Shown: positions 46,220 to 53,367 of the stretch, piece by piece
Position numbering within the stretch: the stretch's first letter is position 1
How the letters are laid out: each line of letters begins with the position of its first letter
NCBI RefSeq assembly: GCF_008014675.1
Contig: NZ_VOXD01000012.1
Span: 87,745 to 151,744 of the forward strand
Direction: 5' to 3'
Length of the DNA stretch: 64,000 nt
Source of the DNA: Neolewinella aurantiaca
GTDB lineage: Bacteria; Bacteroidota; Bacteroidia; Chitinophagales; Saprospiraceae
Made by a program: the position numbers and the translations under genes
The notes under the pieces: model-generated
What the model was told of the DNA's origin: nothing
What the model saw: the letters and a program-made list of their open reading frames with translations, nothing else
Database searches by the model: none

Positions 46220-47161
46220 CTACCTGAATTCAGCCGTAATCTTTGCAAACAGGGTACGGGCGTGCCCCTCTTCGGCCTCCGCCGACCAACCTGCAATGTG
46301 AGGGGTAAGCACGGTATTTTCGCTGTTGCGGAGGTATTGAAAAGGCTCGGGAAGGAGCTCAGGCTCCAGCTTCACAAAGCTCATTTCTTCGTATTCATGA
46401 ACGTCGAGCGCAGCTCCGAGCACCTTACCGGATTGCATTGCAGCAACCAGATCTTCGGTATTCACCGCAAGGCCGCGGGCCGTATTGATGAGGTAAAATG
46501 GCTTGGCAAATGCAGCAATCCAGTCTTTATTGACGTAGTAGTGGTTACCCTCCAGAAAGATATGGAGAGAGACAACATCGGCCTCCCGCTGCAACTCCTC
46601 GAGGCTTACCTCACGGGCAAATTCATCGCCGTAATCGGTCCTGAACTTATCGTGGGTAATAACTTTACACCCAAAGCCCACGAGCCGGCGGGCAGTCATC
46701 TGCCCCATGTTTCCGTAGCCGATGAGGCCGACGGTCAGGCTACCGAGTTCGGTGCCTACGTTCCCTCTCCTGATCCAGCCGCCCTCACGGATTTGCCGAT
46801 CGGCCCGCCCCAGGTGGTTGAGTAACATCAGCATCATCCCGACGGTATGCTCGGCCACCGTGTGTTTGCTCCCTTCCGGGCTGTTAAAAACGGTAATTCC
46901 TTTCTCCTTTGCGTAATTGAGGTCGATATGATCGGTGCCAACGCCCCAGCGGGCAACAAACTTGAAGTCAGGTCCACAGGCGTCGAGGAGTTCCCGGTCA
47001 ACGTTGAGTCGGCTGCGAATCATCAGGCCATCGAAATCCTTCAATACGGAAAGGATGTGGGCGCGGTCGCGGGTGCAAAGATCGGTTACCTGATGGCCCG
47101 CTTCTTCGAGAGCAGACTGAAGGTAAGGGTGGGCGGCTTTGTCGAGAAAGGCGATATTCAT
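46220..47161 (-). CDS. D-isomer-specific 2-hydroxyacid dehydrogenase
   Basis: This 313-residue NAD-dependent enzyme is of the D-3-phosphoglycerate dehydrogenase type. The nucleotide fold is TVGLIGYGNMGQMTARRLVG (about 142-161). The catalytic Arg lies in LINTARGLAVNTEDL, the Glu in LGAALDVHEYEEM and the His in TPHIAGWS. It lacks the ACT/regulatory domain of SerA, so it could be a short phosphoglycerate or a hydroxypyruvate/glyoxylate reductase; serA context is absent. The box TACCTTTG ends 5 nt before the ATG, the best example here of a possible leaderless transcript. Confidence 0.92.
   Translation of the reverse strand: MNIAFLDKAAHPYLQSALEEAGHQVTDLCTRDRAHILSVLKDFDGLMIRSRLNVDRELLDACGPDFKFVARWGVGTDHIDLNYAKEKGITVFNSPEGSKHTVAEHTVGMMLMLLNHLGRADRQIREGGWIRRGNVGTELGSLTVGLIGYGNMGQMTARRLVGFGCKVITHDKFRTDYGDEFAREVSLEELQREADVVSLHIFLEGNHYYVNKDWIAAFAKPFYLINTARGLAVNTEDLVAAMQSGKVLGAALDVHEYEEMSFVKLEPELLPEPFQYLRNSENTVLTPHIAGWSAEAEEGHARTLFAKITAEFR
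47060..47076 (-). repeat. Near copy of the GCACCTGCG-N4-CGCC motif
   Basis: GCACCCGCG-ACCG-CGCC, one mismatch, sense strand of the dehydrogenase gene coding LCTRDRAH. Confidence 0.5.
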
Positions 47162-47166
47162 GAGGG

Positions 47167-47174
47167 CAAAGGTA
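47167..47174 (-). promoter_or_regulatory. -7 box of dehydrogenase gene, leaderless spacing
   Basis: TACCTTTG, then CCCTC, then ATG. Confidence 0.55.
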
Positions 47175-47262
47175 GTCTTCGGGAGCGATCATAAGCACTT
47201 TGGCATTAATCTTAATTCTTCGCTTCCCCGATGGGTAACCACCGCTAAAACCGGACGGGGTG

Positions 47263-48288
47263 CTACCTCACGGTAGCTCCGCTGAAACAACCGATGAAGT
47301 TGTTCTTGCCCGCTGCATCAACGTGGTAATGATAGCCTCTTACGTCATCGTAATGGCCCCGGCAGTCGTCCAGGTCGGTCGGTTCTTCGCCCGCAGTGTT
47401 CAACCGGGCGTACAGGCCAAAACCGTCCATTGCGTAACCGATCATAGGAGCGTGGCCGTCGGGTTGTTCAATTTCTTTGGTGGCTCCCGTTGCAGCGTGG
47501 TAGTGGTAGCCGGCGTCCATATTGATATGTCCGCCCGCATCGTCGAAAGGAGCAATGGTGTAGCCGCTCAGAATTAATGATAAGGGAGCGGGCGCATCGA
47601 AGACGACACCGTTGAAGGCGATTCCTCTGGAGGCAGGGCCTCCTCCCCTTCCCCCCGGTGGCGGCCCGGAGGGCGGCGGACCTGAAGGGCGTTCTCCGCC
47701 GGGCGGCGGACCGCCGCCGCCAAGCGTAGTGGGCTCTACGAGCCTTACGGGTTTAACGGGCAGGAGATAGGTTTTAGACATCTCACTGATGTAAGACGGC
47801 AAGCATTCTATACAGTGGTTGGTGAACTCATCCAGAAGGGTCGCTCCGGCAAGTTTCATACAATCCTCTTTTGTTTCGGAGCGCTTGATGTTTCCGTTCT
47901 CATCGTACATGATCCAGGTCGGGTCGTCGTAGATGGTGGCCAGGTTTTTCAGAAAATCTCCGTCCGCATCCACCAGTTCCCCGTCTTTGATCCATTTTCC
48001 GCTTTTATCCGGGCCATCTGAGATTGTTTCCGGGCACCATGGCCCCATGGCATGGTCGGTAGCCAGGCCTCTTGTGGTTATTTTGTAGCACTTCGTTTTG
48101 GTCCCGTCGCTGAGGGTACACGCAACGGTTTCGATCGTGAAATCTCCTCCATTGGTGAGGAAATGGGAGGGGTTTACTTCAACCACCACTTCGTCCGGGT
48201 CTGATATTCTCGCTGTCTGGTTGTTACAAGACTGCAACAATAGAAACAAGCTGCCGAAGGAAGCACAAACTAAATATTTCACCTTCAT
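47263..48288 (-). CDS. YHYH domain lipoprotein
   Basis: This 341-residue predicted lipoprotein has a lipobox LLLQSCNNQ (Cys about 20). The YHYH domain is visible near the C terminus: GGHINMDAGYHYHAATG, then HAPMIGYAMDGFGLYARL and the repeat motif VRGYHYHVDAAGKNNFIGC. In the middle (about 190-222) is a Gly/Pro-rich low-complexity linker (GGGGPPPGGERPSGPPPSGP). The YHYH family is common in marine Bacteroidota and of unknown function; the His-rich motifs suggest metal binding. It stands between a dehydrogenase and a divergent permease, with no clear operon. Confidence 0.85.
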   Translation of the reverse strand: MKVKYLVCASFGSLFLLLQSCNNQTARISDPDEVVVEVNPSHFLTNGGDFTIETVACTLSDGTKTKCYKITTRGLATDHAMGPWCPETISDGPDKSGKWIKDGELVDADGDFLKNLATIYDDPTWIMYDENGNIKRSETKEDCMKLAGATLLDEFTNHCIECLPSYISEMSKTYLLPVKPVRLVEPTTLGGGGPPPGGERPSGPPPSGPPPGGRGGGPASRGIAFNGVVFDAPAPLSLILSGYTIAPFDDAGGHINMDAGYHYHAATGATKEIEQPDGHAPMIGYAMDGFGLYARLNTAGEEPTDLDDCRGHYDDVRGYHYHVDAAGKNNFIGCFSGATVR

Positions 48289-48563
48289 AATCTTAAACGT
48301 TGAGCGTTGCGTTCCTGCAGCAAATTACCGGACCTAAACCCTGACTTTCAATTTGCTCAAAGACAACCGGGAGGCTTAGCCCTCTCCTTTTATTGTAGTC
48401 GGATGCTTGTTCAGACTACCTGAAAAGAAAAAACCTTTGCTCAAAATGCTTTTTTCTATCGCTAAACATTTTCACGGCGTATCCGTATTTAGCCTAATAC
48501 AACCAGCGGAGTACGACAAACGGCAAAGCAATTCTGCTTTGGAGTTTCCGCTCAATCCGGATC

Positions 48564-50279
48564 ATGACAAACACGACCGACCACCAGCAACTCGATCAAC
48601 TGCACGAAGAGCAACTTCCTGTACCTAAACAAAAGCTCCACGACTGGACCCACTTCGCCGGTCTGTACGCCGCCGAGCACGTTGCGGCAACAGAATTCGT
48701 GATCGGGGCAACCTTCGTTGCCCTTGGCGCCAGAACCACAGACATTATTCTTGGCCTCCTGATCGGTAACATTCTGGCCATCCTGAGCTGGACCTTCATC
48801 ACCACACCGATTGCGGTTGACACGCGACTGAGTCTTTATACCTACCTGAATAAAATTGCGGGCAACTCTATGTCCAGGTTGTACAACTGGGCCAACGTTA
48901 TAATCTTCACGGTCATTTCGGCGGCGATGGTAACGGTCTCGGCCTCAGCGGTACGTTTTGCCTTCAATATTCCGGCTCAACTCAATTGGTATCCCAGTAA
49001 TTTATGGTTCGTACTGATAGTACTTATGGTAGGGGTAGTCGTAGTCTCCGTAGCGATCTACGGCTTTAGCGCGGTTTCCGACTTTTCAAGTGTTTGTGCT
49101 CCCTGGCTATTCACGATGTTTACCTGTGGGGCACTTGTGTTGCTGCCCGCTCTTTCGTTGGACGTATTGGGCAAGACCCTTCCTTCCGGATGGTCAGACC
49201 TGATGAACATCGGCAACCAGTCGATTTGGACTGGCATAAATAGCAAAGGAGAGCCCGGAATTGGTCTGGTAGAAGTCATCGGTTTCGGCTGGGCGGCCAA
49301 TACGATCACCCACTTCGGTCTGATAGACATGGCATTACTGAGATTTGCCAAGAAAAAATCCTACGGTCTGGCCACCAGCACAGGCATGCTTTTTGGTCAT
49401 TACGTCGCCTGGATATCTGCTGGTATCATGGGAGCCGGAGCTGCGGTGATCCTGGGCAAAGCAATCGTTGAGCTGGACCCGGGAGATGTAGCGTTTTACG
49501 CCTTGGGATGGTCGGGCTTCGTCATCGTAATCGTTGCGGGATGGACTACCGCAATCACCAACCTTTACCGGGCAGGCCTTGCTGCGCAGGCCGTTTTCAC
49601 CAAACATTCCAGGCGTAAAACCACCATGATCGTTGGTATTGCAATGGCTATTATCGGCTGTTTCCCTTTCGTTTTCTCCCAGATGCTGCCGCTGCTTACG
49701 TACGCCGGGTTATTGGTTGTTCCGGTAGGAGGAATCGTATTCGCCGAACACCAGATTTTCCCCCGCATTGGTTATACGAGGTACTGGTCTAAGTTCCAGA
49801 ACTACGCGCACAGCATGCCTGCGATCGCATCCTGGGGTCTTGGCCTGGTCTTCGGTTTCGGGTTGAATATACTGGATGTGATGTCCTTCTACTACCTGTT
49901 CATTCCTACCTGGTTCTTCACCATCATCGTGTACACGCTCCTTGCCGGAAAATACGGAGCGAAGGAACAGTACCCTGCTGCGGAAGCAGAAGAGAAAGAA
50001 CTGAACGCTGCCATTGAGCAGTTTCAGGAAAAGAAAGCACTCGAAGCCCCCACCCCCGCACATCACACCTCGGTGTTTACAAATGTGCTGAGAGGGATAG
50101 CTTTTATCGCTCTGGCTGTATCATTACTGCTTGCCGGAAATGTATTATTCGGCAGTGCGAATGAGACGGCCTACCTCTCCAACCGGGAAACTTTCTACAC
50201 CTTCTGTTTCGTCTGCACCATCATCTACTTCATTACCGCTTACTGGGCAATGAGACGGACGAAGTATTCAAATACATAA
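48564..50279 (+). CDS. NCS1 family purine/cytosine permease-like transporter
   Basis: This 571-residue inner-membrane transporter has about twelve helices of the LeuT-fold NCS1 type. Landmarks are EHVAATEFVIGATFVALGAR in helix 1, TPIAVDTRLSLYTYL after helix 2 and SGFVIVIVAGWTTAITNLYR in helix 8. NCS1 carriers import nucleobases, hydantoins or related compounds with H+ or Na+. The C terminus has a charged, Glu-rich cytosolic loop before the last helices. The mannitol dehydrogenase gene begins 104 nt downstream in the same direction, which leaves open a polyol or other substrate. Confidence 0.85.
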   Translation: MTNTTDHQQLDQLHEEQLPVPKQKLHDWTHFAGLYAAEHVAATEFVIGATFVALGARTTDIILGLLIGNILAILSWTFITTPIAVDTRLSLYTYLNKIAGNSMSRLYNWANVIIFTVISAAMVTVSASAVRFAFNIPAQLNWYPSNLWFVLIVLMVGVVVVSVAIYGFSAVSDFSSVCAPWLFTMFTCGALVLLPALSLDVLGKTLPSGWSDLMNIGNQSIWTGINSKGEPGIGLVEVIGFGWAANTITHFGLIDMALLRFAKKKSYGLATSTGMLFGHYVAWISAGIMGAGAAVILGKAIVELDPGDVAFYALGWSGFVIVIVAGWTTAITNLYRAGLAAQAVFTKHSRRKTTMIVGIAMAIIGCFPFVFSQMLPLLTYAGLLVVPVGGIVFAEHQIFPRIGYTRYWSKFQNYAHSMPAIASWGLGLVFGFGLNILDVMSFYYLFIPTWFFTIIVYTLLAGKYGAKEQYPAAEAEEKELNAAIEQFQEKKALEAPTPAHHTSVFTNVLRGIAFIALAVSLLLAGNVLFGSANETAYLSNRETFYTFCFVCTIIYFITAYWAMRRTKYSNT

Positions 50280-50383
50280 TCCTCTATCATCTCCAGGCTC
50301 ACAGTTCTTTTTGCCAGGTCTCTCGTCCGCACAGAGGAAAAACAGGCTTGCGAACAGAGTAACCCTCCACAAATATTTCTATC

Positions 50384-51853
50384 ATGACCCCCACCCCCTT
50401 AAACCAGGAAAACCTGCCCGAAATCAGCCAAAGGTTAACGATTCCCACTTATGACCGCCAAGCGCTGAAAACAGGGATTCTCCACGTTGGAGTTGGGGGA
50501 TTTCATCGCTCTCATCAGGCGAAATATGTTCATCAGTTACTGCAGGAACATAACATCAACGACTGGGGGATTTGCGGCGTAGGATTACGGGAAGCAGACC
50601 GAAAAATAAAGGACGTGCTGGAAAAGCAGGATTTCCTGTACACCCTCGCGGTACAGCACCCTGACGGAAAACTGGAAGGCGAAGTGATCGGGTCGCTCAC
50701 CGGCTACCTTCTTGCTGCCGACGGCCCTATGAAAATCGTTGATAAAATGGCAGCAGCAGATACACGGATCGTATCGCTTACCATCACCGAGGGTGGCTAC
50801 AATTTCAACCCTCAGACCGAAGCTTTTAATTTTGACAACCCCGATGTCCAGCATGAGTTGAGCCACCCGGATCAGCCCCGAACCATCTTCGGGTACCTGG
50901 CTGCGGCCCTGAAAAAACGTAAGGCTGCCAACCTGCCTCCCTTCAGCATTCTTTCCTGCGATAACATTCAGCACAACGGAAATATGGCACGGGCGATGGT
51001 TCTGGCCTTTACCCGCAGGCAAGATCCGGAACTGGCACAGTGGATCGAAGAAAATGTGTCGTTCCCGAATACAATGGTAGACCGCATTACGCCAAGCACC
51101 ACACCTGCTGACATAGCAGCCCTGGAGGCCGCTTTTGGTGTTGCTGACAAGTGGCCCGTAATCTGTGAACCCTTCATTCAGTGGGTAATCGAAGACGATT
51201 TTTCTAACGGAAGACCTCCGCTCGAGAGCGTTGGGGTTCAGTTCGTCGAGGATGTCTCGCCCTACGAAAAAATGAAAATCCGGCTGCTCAACGCCGGGCA
51301 CTCGGTTCTCGGTATACCCGGCGCAGTACACGGTCACCCTACCATCGACGCTTGCATGGACGACGACGTATTTGCCAGGTTCATGCGCTCTTTCATGGAC
51401 GAAGAAGCAACACCCGTTTTAGGAGAAATGCCGGGAACAGACCTCGAGGCTTACAAAGACACCCTCGAAGAAAGGTTCGCTAACCCGAACCTCAAAGACA
51501 GCGTTGCCCGCATCTGCCTCGAAAGCTCCTCCAAGCTCCCGAAATTCCTGATCCCCACCATACGGGAAAACCTGGCCGCCGGCGGAAGTACTAAGTTCGG
51601 CTGCCTCGTTCTGGCTGCATGGTGCTATTACCACGATAAGGAGACCAATGAAAAAGGCAAGCCGCTCGACATTATCGATACCAACAGCAAGGAGCTACAC
51701 CTTGCCGCGGCAGATCCGCTTACTTTCCTCAAGCTGGAGGATATTTTCGGCGATCTTGCCAACAACCCCGACTTCGTGAAGCAATACCTCGAATTGGTCC
51801 GGAAAGTCTACGCAACCGAAGACATCAGGAAGCTGATGGAGGAGATGATTTAG
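50384..51853 (+). CDS. Mannitol dehydrogenase family protein
   Basis: This 489-residue protein is of the long-chain polyol dehydrogenase family (mannitol 2-dehydrogenase, fructuronate and tagaturonate reductases), which interconverts D-mannitol and D-fructose or uronate pairs with NAD(P). The nucleotide fold is ILHVGVGGFHRSHQAKYVHQ (about 31-50), and the catalytic Lys/Asn/His block is in KMKIRLLNAGHSVLG. Full family length. The exact substrate is not certain; mannitol is the best guess because the sequence keeps the NFNPQTEAF loop area of MtlD-type enzymes. It ends four bases into a small converging frame. Confidence 0.9.
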   Translation: MTPTPLNQENLPEISQRLTIPTYDRQALKTGILHVGVGGFHRSHQAKYVHQLLQEHNINDWGICGVGLREADRKIKDVLEKQDFLYTLAVQHPDGKLEGEVIGSLTGYLLAADGPMKIVDKMAAADTRIVSLTITEGGYNFNPQTEAFNFDNPDVQHELSHPDQPRTIFGYLAAALKKRKAANLPPFSILSCDNIQHNGNMARAMVLAFTRRQDPELAQWIEENVSFPNTMVDRITPSTTPADIAALEAAFGVADKWPVICEPFIQWVIEDDFSNGRPPLESVGVQFVEDVSPYEKMKIRLLNAGHSVLGIPGAVHGHPTIDACMDDDVFARFMRSFMDEEATPVLGEMPGTDLEAYKDTLEERFANPNLKDSVARICLESSSKLPKFLIPTIRENLAAGGSTKFGCLVLAAWCYYHDKETNEKGKPLDIIDTNSKELHLAAADPLTFLKLEDIFGDLANNPDFVKQYLELVRKVYATEDIRKLMEEMI

Positions 51854-51984
51854 TGATCTGTCATTGGTATCTCATCGGGAATTGCTTCCTTCCAACCGGC
51901 CGCCAATTGTTGGGTAAGCCCTGCTACCACTTTCATGTAAGCCTCCTTTCTCACTAAGTTGACGGTTTCGCTGGCATCGTTCAT
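51850..51984 (-). CDS. Small ORF, 44 residues, unknown
   Basis: The only candidate gene in the 158-nt gap between the mannitol dehydrogenase and a lipoprotein gene. It reads MNDASETVNLVRKEAYMKVV, then AGLTQQLAAGWKEAIPDEIP, then MTDH. Composition looks protein-like: amphipathic helix, no low complexity, codon use like neighbours. Its stop shares the TTAG overlap with the dehydrogenase stop, as at other convergent gene ends in this window. No family recognised; may be a chance frame. Confidence 0.35.
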   Translation of the reverse strand: MNDASETVNLVRKEAYMKVVAGLTQQLAAGWKEAIPDEIPMTDH

Positions 51985-52011
51985 CCTATCAGATCGGAGG
52001 ACAAAACATCG

Positions 52012-52416
52012 CTACTCCACATCAAAACAGTGGACCGTTTCCCTGCTGTTCCCGTTGTTGGTAATAAAGAAGAAAGAATAGCAGATATTCTGCCCGATTT
52101 CGTATTCATCTGTTTCAACGAGAGAGGTTCGGGTAAGACCGATGCCTACCTCCCGGCGGGGCGTAATTATCACAGCACCGGTTATGTTTTCCTGCTGCTG
52201 GAGAGGAAGATCATTATAGATGGAAGCGAAGGTTAAGGAGATACGACGAAGTGTACCACTCGTCCGCACTTGTTCAACGTTTGTAATGGTGAAGAGATCC
52301 GGCCCGTCCGGCAGGAAAACGGAGCCGCCGAGTTCCTCCAGCGGTGGAAACTCTTTGTCGATGCAGGAAACGGTCAGGCAAGAAAGAATCGAGACAAGAA
52401 GTAAAAGCTTTTTCAC
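52012..52416 (-). CDS. Hypothetical lipoprotein
   Basis: This 134-residue protein has a clear lipoprotein signal (KKLLLLVSILSCLTVSCIDK, Cys about 18) and a predicted beta-rich body (TLRRISLTFASIYNDLPL, GAVIITPRREVGIGL). No family recognised. The start codon is GTG at 52416, 4 nt after the stop of the PEGA-domain gene, so the two form an operon. Confidence 0.7.
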   Translation of the reverse strand: MKKLLLLVSILSCLTVSCIDKEFPPLEELGGSVFLPDGPDLFTITNVEQVRTSGTLRRISLTFASIYNDLPLQQQENITGAVIITPRREVGIGLTRTSLVETDEYEIGQNICYSFFFITNNGNSRETVHCFDVE

Positions 52417-52420
52417 TTGG

Positions 52421-53161
52421 TTAGAAATTTAGGGTAAAACCAATAGGAGAGAAAGATGTCCCTGAAGTCAGGTAAGCAACAGACCGCCTGGGGTGAAAGG
52501 TAAACGGGTTATCCTCCATTACAGAGGGTTTAATCAGCCGGGAGGGTTTCCGTTTAATGAAATACAGCACAGTAGCCGCAGCTCCGGCAACCGCAGAGGC
52601 GACACCAACAACCACGAGTGTATTGTGCGAGGCTTGGGTTTCCTCGTAATCGTCTACGGCAATGCTGTACTGGTTGCCTGCCTGCTCGATTTCTATTGGA
52701 TTGATCTCGCTCAGATAAGCCTGCTCGCGATTACTGATGAGAGCTTCAATTTTATCGAGTTTATTCCCCCGACCGGTCAACGCTACGTAGCTACCTGCCA
52801 CCGTCACCGCCACCAGAGAACCGCCCGTCAGGGTTCGTTTCAGTTTTGCTGTATTGTAAATACTGCGTTCATCTACAAATTTGCGGTAGGCAGCAGATGT
52901 TGTTTTCATTCCATGATTCACCACAACGGTTCTCCCCTCCTCTACAACTACGGTCTTACGGGCAATCTCGAAATTCGGGGCCCATATTTCCGCTTCGTAT
53001 GTTCCCGGTGGTATAGTTACGGTAGTTTGTTTATTGAGATCAAGTACCTCCCCGTTGATGCGAACGAAGGCTCCTTTGGGTTGTACGTTAAAGACGACCT
53101 GCTGGCCAAACATTTGGGTTATGCAACAACATAGCAACAAGCCGAGAAAACTACTCTTCAT
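52421..53161 (-). CDS. PEGA domain envelope protein
   Basis: This 246-residue protein has a signal peptide (LGLLLCCCITQMFGQ). One PEGA-type beta domain follows (about 20-85: VVFNVQPKGAFVRINGEVLD, TIPPGTYEAEIWAPNFEIA). A helical region comes next, with two hydrophobic stretches (GGSLVAVTVAGSYVALTG and TLVVVGVASAVAGAAATVLYF). The C terminus ends in Phe (GFTLNF), a common outer-membrane ending. PEGA domains are found in surface-layer and cell-wall proteins. Function unknown; co-transcribed with the small lipoprotein. Confidence 0.75.
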   Translation of the reverse strand: MKSSFLGLLLCCCITQMFGQQVVFNVQPKGAFVRINGEVLDLNKQTTVTIPPGTYEAEIWAPNFEIARKTVVVEEGRTVVVNHGMKTTSAAYRKFVDERSIYNTAKLKRTLTGGSLVAVTVAGSYVALTGRGNKLDKIEALISNREQAYLSEINPIEIEQAGNQYSIAVDDYEETQASHNTLVVVGVASAVAGAAATVLYFIKRKPSRLIKPSVMEDNPFTFHPRRSVAYLTSGTSFSPIGFTLNF

Positions 53162-53367
53162 ATTTCAATGGTTTAGGTTGCCCACAATATAGATTGGTCC
53201 TGTACATATTCTATTCAACCGTTCATTATTTTTTCGAGAACATTTGAGTTCGTCCGCAAGGCACCAAAGCGTCGGCAAATAATAACATTAAAAGTACGGG
53301 GTCTTCACCCACAGCATAATTTCGTATTATCTTCCGCCTTCACATACCAAAGGATCAAAACCACCAC

